In this document: positions 1-8,282 of the stretch, piece after piece | How positions within the stretch are numbered: the first letter of the stretch is position 1 | How the letters are laid out: the number at the start of each line of letters is the position of its first letter | Notes under the pieces: generated by a model | Database searches by the model: none | What the model was told of the DNA's origin: nothing | The model's input: only the letters and a program-made list of their open reading frames with translations | Made by a program: the position numbers and the translations under genes | NCBI GenBank assembly: GCA_032353305.1 | Contig: JAUCNG010391034.1 | Coordinates: 1-10,864, forward strand | Source: Cephalothrix spiralis | Lineage: Eukaryota; Nemertea; Palaeonemertea; Archinemertea; Cephalotrichidae | Direction: 5' to 3' | DNA: 10,864 nt

Positions 1-1578
1 TTTTGTACACAAGAGATAGGGAGCAAATTTTTCGGGCGAACATAAAAAGCCACAGTTCAAAAACTACTCATATGACATAAAATGCCCCTCTACCATGCCA
101 AAGTTTCAGACCGATACTAGTTTGAGAAATCGTGTACTTTTTGGTTTGAAATTAACTCCTATGGTTTGTATATGAAATAGACTGGTTCCCTGATACAACA
201 GTGTTTCGGCTCGACAATTATCGGTTTAACCTTCAAAACTATTAGCGAGATTATTAGCTGACGCATAAGTTTGAACCTATGATGATAATTATATCTAGAA
301 TAAAGTTCACTTTAAACCTCCACTACCTCAAAATGCAATATATTTAATATTAAAATTATTAAAACTGCATGCTCTTATCACCAGGCTATCTGAAAATTCA
401 GGATATTTCCCATCCCATTTCTAGGGCCTGATCGAACTATATCGCTATCATTCTTTCATCGAGAGTGAAAGCAAGAACCCCGGTTTCGGCATGCAGTATG
501 GGGTAGAACTTGAAAAATAACTGGAAAATACTTTTCTATTCGTGGCCCTTGGGGACATAACTGCACCCTTAATTACAAGCCTCGGCTACTCTTTTTTGAA
601 TAGCCCCCAGGGTTCCTTTATATGTGCGTGATAAGTATATCATACACACCAAGCCGAGACAATTTGATGTTGATCATTATCTACATTATTTATAGACCAT
701 GGCAAGCGAGTCATATTGGATACGATATCTATCTTTAAGCTAGTTACTCCCTTTCCATCATGACCTTTGACAATTTATATAGTTGATCTGTTTATGAACA
801 TAAAAATACCGAGTAGTGAGTCAATTTTTCAAAGTCAATAATTTTTCAATAGAATGAAAATTACAGATTTAATTCGAGCTTTGATAATTAACATTTACTA
901 TACACAATGAGATAAAACCAATATTTAAAGCCATTCATTAACTCTTAGACCCCTGTTGACATATAAACATGTGTCCCAATGTTAGTATTTAAAATGTATA
1001 CTCACATAAATCGACATTTAACTGAGCAGATGGCGTCAAAATATTTCAAATGATGTTTAAATGTAGCAATATCCCGAAGTATGATTTGCCTAATATAAAT
1101 ACATGTAATTATGAGCCAATATAATTACACCTGTTAAGCCTACAGAGGAGATTAAATTATTTTCATATGCAGGCATTAATTAAATTTGATAATAACAATA
1201 CAGACTTTCTCTGATTTCCCTCACAAATTCAAAATTTTTCCCTGACCAAGCGACAAAAAATCAGTGGCGTCACGATAGCACAAATTGTCTCAAACAGAAT
1301 ATTGTTCTACGTCACAAATAGCGACAAATCGAGAAAATTGGAAGAAAAATATGAGGATTATATTATCACAAAAATTACATGCTTTCATAATCCAAAAGAT
1401 CGAACAAGAAATATAATCGACTAGTATTATTAATAAACTAGACAGTAATGTTCTTATTTTTGTCATATGAGTACAAGGAGATTATTGACATATTTCTGAA
1501 TAATTCCAGTTTATTGATCTCATTCTTGAATCGAATTATAAATCGCAACGCATCAAAGAGCCTCGACAATTAGCATTG
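1..1578. other. AT-rich non-coding stretch, no gene recognised
   Basis: I see no reading frame with recognisable protein similarity on either strand, no RNA gene and no clear transposon ends. The only structure is a weak inverted repeat, CTCGGCT at 581-587 and AGCCGAG at 652-658, around a smaller imperfect palindrome (GTGCGTGATA / TATCATACAC) near 624-647. The sequence CAAATTTTTCGGGCGAACA near 24-42 resembles one near 2042-2062, so the left edge may be part of a dispersed repeat. Intron or intergenic DNA is the default reading. Confidence 0.6.
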
Positions 1579-1588
1579 TATATAAAAG
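1579..1588 (+). promoter_or_regulatory. TATA-box-like motif
   Basis: TATATAAAAG matches the animal TATA-box consensus (TATAWAAR). A perfect 10-bp inverted repeat (1600-1609 / 1621-1630) starts 12 bases downstream, where a start site would be expected (about 1610). No recognisable coding sequence follows: the 64-residue frame at 1646-1840 has no features I recognise. In AT-rich DNA such a motif can arise by chance, so this is only a candidate. Confidence 0.2.
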
Positions 1589-1599
1589 ATCACATATAG

Positions 1600-1630
1600 A
1601 CGTTTCTTTTCTAACTTAGTAAAGAAACGT
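1600..1630. repeat. perfect 10-bp inverted repeat (hairpin)
   Basis: ACGTTTCTTT at 1600-1609 and AAAGAAACGT at 1621-1630 are exact reverse complements separated by 11 bases. The transcript would form a short stem-loop. It is not a histone 3' stem-loop, whose conserved sequence is absent. Confidence 0.6.
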
Positions 1631-1996
1631 TCTTTCTAAGAGTTTGTGTGGAGTTTGTGTGTGCTATCTGGGACAGGGGTGATAGTGAGTAGCTTTAGAG
1701 CAAATACTAAGAGTCACCAAGCTCATGGGGCCCCAATGAAAATCAGAAAATTAAAAATTTATAGTGCATTTTTGCAGTCACTGCAAGCATTGAACTTAGT
1801 ACCAGTATTAATGTTTGCACACTTTAAATCAAGTTCCTGATACTCAATTTCAAAAGTTTCCTATAGCCCTCTCGATCGATTCAATATCGATCTAGCCTTA
1901 TAGTCATCTTTTTGGATACCTGTCCTACTTTTTTGCAAATTGGACCAAAAAACGAATTCCTGCCTTTATTTTGACGGTAAAATGCGAATTTTTCGG
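1631..1996. other. non-coding stretch, nothing assigned
   Basis: It contains an unrecognised 64-codon frame (1646-1840, plus) that starts with a mildly hydrophobic segment and has no identifiable domain. The rest is AT-rich without clear repeats. I see no feature that can be supported. Confidence 0.5.
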
Positions 1997-2016
1997 CTAG
2001 CGCCTTCGGCGCTGGC
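1997..2016. repeat. GC-rich mini-hairpin
   Basis: AGCGCC at 1999-2004 and GGCGCT at 2008-2013 pair perfectly around TTC, with flanking GC/GC extending the stem past one mismatch. It stands out from AT-rich surroundings. A related CTTCGGCGCC occurs near 3670. This may be a fragment of a dispersed repeat. Confidence 0.5.
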
Positions 2017-2488
2017 TGTTTGCTGTTATTATTTACGCTTTCAAATTTTTCCAGGCGAACAATATTATGGCATTTTATGAGAAACTACTGTTATTTGGAT
2101 TTTCTATCAGCATCTTACGCAGTTTCTTCATTCTCCATGCTTTTTTGGTGTTAAAACTAGCAAATTCTTTTTCAAATAAAACAAATTTGGTGCAAACTGA
2201 GCTACATCAATTTCCCTAGATGATCAAAAAGTTCCAACTTCAAGAAGGGAGCAAACTTTATAAGTCCTTTCTCTTTTTTTAAATTCCTTTCACAAAAAAT
2301 TACGAAAAATTGAAATGCATTGAAAATATTCCAGATTAATTTTAGAGTGATTGAAAATAGCATTCTCTCGATTTAGTATGGGTGGGGAAAATGAAACCAG
2401 AAGTCGTCGCAGCTCCCTTAGTTGTTAACCGAAACCGATCTGTAACAAATCTGAGAGTAGACCATGCTCTCAAAGGCGTATAATTGAG
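2017..2488. other. AT-rich stretch, nothing assigned
   Basis: No reading frame, repeat or RNA structure that I can support. The segment near 2042-2062 resembles the start of the window (see 1-1578). Confidence 0.5.
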
Positions 2489-2782
2489 TCACATGCAGTA
2501 TATGACATTATCTGGCTGGTATATATTTTCTTGGGACACGCTGTATGTAAAAATCATACAGTTTTTGCGAAACAAAGGCAGGTCATGACCAGATTTTAAG
2601 ACAACCAGTTCAGTGAACAGGTTGAACACCTCCGTTCCGGTACCACTGCCTGCAACAATGAATAAAGCACTAATTTTTGCAATAATAACAGAGCCATCTG
2701 CACTTATCCGACCATGTCCTATCATTATGATACACATGACAGATGGGCCAACAGTAATTTCTGAAGGCAGACGATATCCACG
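2489..2782 (-). other. unrecognised reading frame, possibly a decayed coding fragment
   Basis: The frame is open from just after a stop at 2783-2785 to a stop at 2489-2491, about 97 codons, with the first Met at 2735-2737. The composition looks protein-like: a hydrophobic segment (MCIIMIGHG, then ISALFIVAGSGTGTEVF) followed by polar residues. I do not recognise the family. IGHG followed by ADGS faintly recalls caspase-like folds, but that is too short to name. Upstream, the same frame has three stops within about 25 codons. A second minus frame (about 2725-2832, containing RTTSFRVLMNDVDIVCLQ) overlaps it, so a frameshifted pseudogene is possible. The opposite strand is also open (2613-2801). 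It could be an old transposon fragment, an exon piece or chance. Confidence 0.2.
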
Positions 2783-2943
2783 TCATTCATTAACACTCTA
2801 AATGATGTTGTCCGCTGTCTACCAAATGGTTTTACCATATGTTTCTATATGCACTATTGTCTGAAAGACCATTAGCAATTTTAAGTAAACCCATATGACA
2901 ATTTTTCATTTCATTTATATATTAAATATTTTATGACTATTAT

Positions 2944-2973
2944 TATGTTTTCGCACTTTCCTGCGAAAACATA
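2944..2973. repeat. perfect 12-bp inverted repeat with 6-base loop
   Basis: TATGTTTTCGCA at 2944-2955 and TGCGAAAACATA at 2962-2973 are exact reverse complements around CTTTCC. A T-rich segment with TTATTATTATT follows (2988-2999). A perfect stem in otherwise drifting DNA suggests a mobile-element end or a foldback element. No partner end was found in the window. Confidence 0.65.
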
Positions 2974-3289
2974 TTGTAATCGCTCGGTTTATTATTATTC
3001 TTGGTCTCTCTTTGTCTCCCTTTGAAGTACAGATTTCAAATTTACAGAGTTGGTAGAGGGTCGTTCATGGAGTGTGCTGGGGTGGGTCACGTCCAAAAAT
3101 TGTATTTCGTTTCCCCGCTAGGGGGCTCCAAAGTTTGAAATTTAAAATCTTCTTTTTGACCATTTTGAGTCTAGAGATAATTTTGTAGGATAATAGAGTA
3201 TTGAGATACAAAGATGATATATATTAGGTAAAGCTCCGATGAATATTTCCGGTCAAATGGTGGCGCTACGGTTTCTACTAAACAGTAAA

Positions 3290-3378
3290 TCCTAAAAGAA
3301 CATCGAGCGAGCTCAAAATGAGCCAAATATGTATGCAGTCTCTATGTTCATTGAGCATCGGTCGATGTTCTATTAGGA
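3290..3378. repeat. imperfect inverted repeat, 89 bp overall
   Basis: The left arm 3290-3306 and right arm 3362-3378 pair at 16 of 17 positions (core AGAACATCGA / TCGATGTTCT). After a short bulge, GCTCA at 3311-3315 pairs with TGAGC at 3352-3356. The enclosed 36 bases are unpaired. It could be a small MITE or foldback element; no convincing target duplication is visible. Confidence 0.5.
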
Positions 3379-3968
3379 GCAACTGTATTTTTGTTTAACT
3401 AAAAATTAGTCAAAAATACCGAAAACGCACAAAATCTCCCAAAAAATTACAGTTAAGCCATTTTTTTAAAGCCATATCAGTAGAGAGTATGTTATCAGAG
3501 CTATCATCTTTTTGTGGCACAGCAATAATGTTGTGGCAAATGTGACACCGTGAGTTATAATGGATAGCAACATGGGGGGAGGGTGTTATTTTGAGTATTT
3601 CTTGAGTGTCAGCATTGTACTTCATTTTCGGAAAATATACATTGTTCTAAGTAACTGGACGCAAAAAATCTTCGGCGCCAAAAAAAACCTGGCTCTGGCA
3701 GTGGCACCTCAAAGATGACAGCACCCACATCATACCGAAATTGCCAATTCTCATATTTGCAATAACCTCATCATAAAACTATGTGCGCCATTTGATTTCC
3801 TTACATCGAAAACCGATATTTACATCCAAGTTTCATATACCCTAGCTCAATAAGAAGTCTCAAAATTAAGCAAATAGGATGCCGTTTTTTAACGACGTCT
3901 CAAAAAGTGGCCATTTTTTAGTTTTGGCGCTTCTGATAGAGATGGTATTTTCAAAATAGGGTAGGTCA

Positions 3969-4078
3969 AGGTTCCATGTTCCTAATGCAATCACCTTCTG
4001 AGTTATTTTGTACCCCCGTGTACAAATTTTAGATCGCTCATAACTCGGTATGGTAATTGGTTTAGGAACATGGAACCT
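3969..4078. repeat. 110-bp imperfect palindrome
   Basis: The outer arms 3969-3985 and 4062-4078 are exact 17-bp reverse complements (AGGTTCCATGTTCCTAA). Pairing resumes inward with GAGTTAT against ATAACTC, and at the centre TTTGTAC (4007-4013) pairs with GTACAAA (4020-4026). One arm is longer, so the hairpin has bulges. Minus-strand open frames here are by-products of the palindrome. The shape fits a foldback MITE. Flanking target duplications are not clear. Confidence 0.6.
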
Positions 4079-4084
4079 CAAGAA

Positions 4085-4172
4085 ATTTAGCAAAATTTGA
4101 AAATTCCCTGACTTGTTTTTACTAAATAATTGTTCCCCTGACTTTTCCCGTTTTCGGTTTTCCTGGTCACCT
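4085..4172. repeat. degenerate TTCCCTGAC repeat cluster
   Basis: Imperfect copies of a short motif follow one another: AATTCCCTGACTT near 4102-4114, TTCCCCTGACTTTTCCCG near 4133-4150 and TTTTCCTGGTCAC near 4158-4170. A similar TTTTTCCCTGACC lies near 1234-1246. It directly follows the 3969-4078 palindrome and may belong to the same mobile element. Confidence 0.4.
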
Positions 4173-6171
4173 TTAGAGGATCAACCTGGTTTTGTAATAA
4201 GAATAATGATTACAATTTTTTGGATTACCTAAAGCTATAGAGTAATTAAAGGTCATTTTTCCATTCCCTTGACCTTACCACCAAAATGACATGACTTTTC
4301 AATGGCTAAAATTTAAGCTCGGGCATTTAGATAGAAATGAATATAAGAGCTATAGAAATCACCTGTTATTGGGTTTAAGTGCAGTTCCCAGTGCTTAACT
4401 ATAAACGACATAAACGTATAACAAAATAATTATTAGCATGGGTCAGTCTATATCTGTTAACTGCCACATTAACGTACCTGTGTGAAAAAATTAACCAAAA
4501 AACTCTGTGAGTTAAATCCAGAGTTAGATCCTTAAACTTGAACGAACTCTTTCGAATTAATTAACATATCCAGCGTCAACATGCACCAAACATACATTTG
4601 AAACGACACATGCTAGGTGCCCGTATAAAGCTAGAATTTAGCATATAATGATCGGATATTATTGATTTTTGAACGACAGAATTTTAAACAGGTGGTCACC
4701 GAAATCGACTCACAATTTCCAAATAATAGTGCTGTTAAAATAACCAATCGGTAATTAAATATCACTTAATAGTCAAATTGATTTTAACTACATCAAAAAT
4801 ATTGAGACCTGGGACACTTTTAATGCCGTTCCCAGGCAACAAAAATACCATGATATATATTTTTTATCTTATATTTTTTTTTTCAAATAAATTAACATGC
4901 ACCAATACATAATTCATAATAAAAAATAAAAAAGGCAATTAAAATTCACGTCCAAAATTAAAAGATTAATACTAAAAAATGAATAAAATTATATATAAAA
5001 AGTACAAATTATAACAACAAATTAACATGAGATGAGGGATATTGGTGCTTGGATATAGGGATAGAAATGGAGATAAGCCCACTATTAAGGGCCGACGCTA
5101 GAGTTACATGTAGACTACTTTTTAGTGGCCCAACTCAAATATAGTGCATTAAAAATTCATTACCTGTGGCATTAAAGGGCTAAAATTTGGTAAAAATGAG
5201 ATTTAGATTCAATATTCTAGACATAGTGTATATATACTTGAAGGCATAATCGTCATATTATTTTTTTAATATTTTTTGGGGGTCGGATGTATACTAAGAA
5301 AAATTACCATATCGGAAAATGCGAAAATACGCAAATTAGTTTAAGAATTATCTAGAAATCAAAACGGTAGAAAAAATATTACGTTTAACTTTTGGGCTCT
5401 CAAAATCAAAATGATAATCTGCAACTGGTATGAAAGATTTTTTTTAATCATGTGAGTTAGATTTTTTACAATTTTCTAAATTTGATTGAATTTGTATTGT
5501 GGGAATACGAAACCGAAACTGTAGCTTTGGGCCTTAGGGCGGGCAAAAGAAAATAGAGAAAGTAAGCGATAAGATTAGGTGTTTGAACTTAGAGGAGTCA
5601 TGTATTCATAATTCATAAGTTTGCTAAGAATGGACAGTTTTGGATAGTATTCAATTTTTTTGTCCTAAATAAGATAGATAGTCAATTTTTATTTGAAATT
5701 TTTAAAAAGAGTACAAAGAAGGAATAGTAAACTGTTGGGATAACTTCATAACATCTGCAAATATAAATGAACTGTTTAGTTATAATTATTAGCAGATTAA
5801 TACTTTCTAGTGTAGGACAAATATATAGCTTGTAGTTCGTCGTTTACTATATTGCAAGTGATTTCTATATGGCACGCCTCGCAGACAAGTGCAGTATTTA
5901 AATTCACGAGTACTTAATTGTAAAATATATATATGCAGAGATTTGACCAGAATCTGTCGGATACGTTATACGTAACCAGGATTTATAAATTTAAATAAAA
6001 CTCATTTAAGTTCATTTCCTACCAGGACCAATAAATAAAACGAATTTAGGGCCATGGAAAATGCACATTTGTGTACTAAAGTATAGTACCTAATATTAGA
6101 AATTCAACTGACAGGAATATTCTGGGCAAGAAATGTGTGATGTCAAATCAATAAACACTAACTTCTATGTG
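4173..6171. other. 2-kb AT-rich stretch, no gene recognised
   Basis: No frame on either strand reaches meaningful length, and no RNA gene or clear element ends are visible. Positions 4850-5020 are extremely AT-rich (runs such as TATATATTTTTTATCTTATA). A near-identical 14-mer (AACATGCACCAA core) occurs at 4576-4589 and 4892-4905. Intergenic or intronic DNA is the simplest reading. Confidence 0.6.
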
Positions 6172-6304
6172 AGATACTATAAGCTTTAACAAGCTGAAGA
6201 TACTATAGTTTGCGCATGTTTAAAATTTCATTGCTCGTAGTAACTTTTTAAATCGGGTGACCATCTGTACAGTGCAGGTTAAAAACATAGTTCGTTACAT
6301 CACA

Positions 6305-6600
6305 CTACCCAGGTAACATTGAAAATCGGGCCGACGTCGGATAGAAATCGGCAATTCGATCGGCCAGTTATCGGGAGCCGTATCGGAGCCGGACTGGATG
6401 TCGCACGGCATTTTGATGGCCGATATCGGCTCCGATTGAATGCCGATTTCCAATTTCTAATCGGCATCAAATCTACCCCCGATATTGGTAAGATATCGGC
6501 TCGAAGTCGTTAGCCGATCCCGATATGGAGCCGCTTGGCCAATCGAATGCCGACATCTAACCGAGGTAGGTTGGGCCGATTTACAATGTTACCTTGGTAG
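6305..6600. mobile_element. 296-bp foldback MITE with TA target site
   Basis: The ends are inverted repeats: CTACCCAGGTAACATTG at the left and the reverse complement of CTACCAAGGTAACATTG at the right. Pairing continues with small gaps to about 6365 and 6537, so each arm is about 60 bp. A TA bounds both sides, as expected for Tc1/mariner-type (TA) insertion; PIF/Harbinger (TWA) is an alternative. The interior is CpG-rich, with five ATCGGC and four GCCGAT hexamers, unlike its AT-rich surroundings. There is no transposase frame, so it is non-autonomous. It lies at the 3' end of the LINE ORF remnant and supplies that frame's present stop codon. The plus-strand 64-codon frame inside it is a by-product. 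Confidence 0.75.
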
Positions 6601-7307
6601 GGTTGAATGACTGAACTGAGAGTGAGATAACAAGGCTCGCTGGTAGGGAGTTCCACTGTCTGTGGGAGTAGTTGGTACGGGTGTGGGGGATCTCAAAGCG
6701 CAGGTCATGGCCAAACCGCATTACGCTTGACATCATAGGGGTAAGGTAGGATAGTTGGTTGACCCAAGACAAATCTGTTCACCATTTTGTACAGCAAGCA
6801 GAGTCTTGCATCTTCATGCCTTGAAGCCAGTGAAGACCATTTTAAAGAAGAGGTAGCATTGCACTAACACTTGAATGGTCCCATGCTGTATACTCGAGAT
6901 TCAAATGTTTCATTTCATGAAGCCAAGGACCCAATTCGCCATTTTTGCAAATTATGTCCACGTGGTTGTTCCATGATAGATCTTTGGTGAAGGTATTTTG
7001 AAGCATCAACACATTTAAGTTTGATTCATTTGAGATAGTACTTGGTATTAATGATGGTTTTAGTGTTTGAGTTACATGAAGTAGTTCACACTTATCAGGA
7101 TGGAATTCCATCGCCCATTCGTCTGCCCACTCAGCTAGTTTGTAAATATTTTTTTGGAGTTTGACTTTCAGATCTTTTTTTTAGTTTTGATAGCACAGTA
7201 GATGATGGTATCGTCTGCAAACAATCTAATGGGGGATGATGTGTCTTCTGTAATGTCATTGAAATGGGAAGGGTTCTCATTAATATGGGAAGGGTTCACT
7301 AGTCCGA

Positions 7308-7404
7308 ACAATTGTAAATCGTTAATTTTATATTCTGTGATAAAAGTCCCTTGTGGACTTGTTTTTAAATTGAATTCAAATAAATTCACTTACTTACTTA
7401 CTTA
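7308..7404 (+). mobile_element. short retroposon 3' end with CTTA tail, nested in the MITE
   Basis: The 97-bp segment ends in a hairpin (AAGTCC 7344-7349 / GGACTT 7355-7360), an AATAAA at 7379-7384 and four ACTT units (7388-7403). A 3' stem-loop followed by a short simple-repeat tail is typical of CR1/L2-type LINEs and SINEs that share their 3' ends. The flanks GGTTCACTAGTCCGA (7293-7307) and GGTTCAGTAGTCGTA (7405-7419) match at 12 of 15 positions and look like its target-site duplication. Because the host MITE is itself repetitive, the match could also come from the MITE. Confidence 0.45.
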
Positions 7405-7418
7405 GGTTCAGTAGTCGT

Positions 7419-7478
7419 ACTAGTGAACCTTCGGACTAGTGAACCTCCAGACTAGTAACCTTTTCGGACTAGTGAGAC
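7419..7478. repeat. tandem ACTAGTGAACCTTCGG units
   Basis: Four imperfect units of 16-17 bp begin at 7419, 7435, 7451 and 7468. An inverted copy of the same sequence lies at 7293-7308 (GGTTCACTAGTCCGAA), an exact match to the complement of 7430-7445. These are subterminal repeats of the enclosing MITE. Confidence 0.7.
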
Positions 7479-7735
7479 ATTCCCCATTGATACTGAGTAC
7501 AAAAAGAGGCAGGGACCCAGAGATATAACATCAGCTACATAGGATCTTGAGCCATCAACAAGGACTAATAGCTCAAATAATGTACAAAAAATGGATCAAG
7601 AGTCTGCATCCATTAGTTTGATATATTAGTGATGCCACTGTGGAACACTTTATAAGAATAACCTGGAAAGATTCCTAAAGAACATTTCAGATCAACCATC
7701 TCAAAACCTGCTCAATCAAATTCCATAATTGATTT

Positions 7736-8260
7736 TACTAAAACAGATAATAAAAGCGGTCTACCAAGATAGCTTTATATGCCTTTAAACATTGTTCTAG
7801 ATTAATAAAAAATAAGAAAAGTACAAGTAAGTTAAGATAGATACATCAAGTTACTAGTACAGTACATTTATGTTAAAGAGAACTAAGTCTGAGGAGTGAG
7901 AACTAGACATGTTCCTTCCTAATGGCTAACTCTATATATATTCCTACTCAATTCCATGAGCCAAACCACAGACTTATTTACCAAACCCTTGAAAAAGCAG
8001 GTGTCTCTGGCATGGTAACCTGCACTCTATAAATATAATAATATATTTATGCAACAAAAAGCGTACTGGTACAGGATCTGATCTTGAAAAAAAGTGATGA
8101 GATGCATGATTTCAGGCCTTGCACGTTCTTTACCCTCGGTGGAAAGTTTCTATGATCAGCTGCATTTAACCTTTTTGTTGATATAAATTAAAGGGTCATG
8201 ATTCCTGTAACTCAACATTACTATTTGGAAAGTATAGTTTATAAGGACTAATTTGGAATC
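7736..8260. other. stretch with no recognised gene
   Basis: This lies beyond the 5' limit of the recognisable LINE remnant. I searched the minus strand for more RT or endonuclease motifs and found none, so the element probably ends here or is too decayed. There is no other repeat or RNA gene I can support. Confidence 0.5.
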
Positions 8261-8282
8261 TATTGTTCTAATGGCATTGTTC

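Larger units (their letters stand above)
7265..7484. mobile_element. 220-bp MITE inserted in the RT remnant (8-bp target duplication)
   Basis: It is flanked by CATTGAAA (7257-7264) and CATTGATA (7485-7492), a 7/8 direct repeat. Removing the insert restores the RT order LFLY...INDITEDT...FADD on the minus strand. The terminal inverted repeats are GGGAAGGGTTCACTAGTCCG (7287-7306) against the reverse complement of 7465-7484, 17 of 20 identical. A second GGGAAGGGTTC lies at the outer left edge (7266-7276). The right half is a tandem array of about 16-bp units, ACTAGTGAACCTTCGG, at 7419, 7435, 7451 and 7468. The 8-bp duplication suggests hAT-type mobilisation. It carries no transposase and is itself interrupted by a retroposon at 7308-7404. 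Confidence 0.65.
6176..7735 (-). pseudogene. decayed non-LTR retrotransposon (CR1/L2-like) reverse transcriptase and 3' UTR
   Basis: On the minus strand, broken frames follow the order of a LINE ORF2. About 7648-7675 is a degenerate DFSKAFDKV region (motif A). About 7584-7600 is a WIxxFLY-like segment. At 7501-7568 VLVDGSRSYVADVIS runs directly into LGPCLFL (motif B). RLFADDTIIY carries the catalytic FADD at 7210-7221 (motif C). EFHPDKCELLHVT lies at about 7073-7111, FTKDLSWNNHVD at about 6962-7000, RLCLLYKMVN at about 6780-6820, and RFEIPHTRTNY...WNSLP at about 6640-6705. Damage includes a frameshift in an A8 run (7175-7182), loss of the GVPQGSV block, stops near 6840 and 6778, and two inserted DNA elements. 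No endonuclease domain is visible, so it is probably 5'-truncated. The sequence left of 6304 resembles the 3' UTR of the LINE at 9.7-10 kb. It is non-functional. The clade name is inferred. Confidence 0.85.

Noticed and set aside
1646-1840. 64-residue plus-strand frame starting 58 bases after a TATA-like box
   Set aside because: No recognisable domain and only a weakly hydrophobic start; this length is expected by chance.
1999-2013. Bacterial-style rho-independent terminator
   Set aside because: The hairpin lacks a following T run, and the setting is a eukaryotic genome.
2613-2801. 62-residue plus-strand frame
   Set aside because: It overlaps, antisense, the longer unrecognised minus frame and shows no known motif.
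3410-3625. 71-residue minus frame
   Set aside because: Low-complexity, AT-driven composition with no recognisable features.
3866-4093. 75-residue minus frame
   Set aside because: It is largely a by-product of the 3969-4078 palindrome.
4576-4905. Direct repeat AACATGCACCAA as long-terminal or target duplication
   Set aside because: A single 13/14 match in AT-rich DNA with nothing coherent between the copies.
6319-6513. 64-residue plus-strand frame rich in Arg and Asp
   Set aside because: It lies wholly inside the foldback MITE and is produced by its CG-rich repeats.
7202-7405. 67-residue plus-strand frame
   Set aside because: It runs antisense to the RT remnant and across insertion boundaries.
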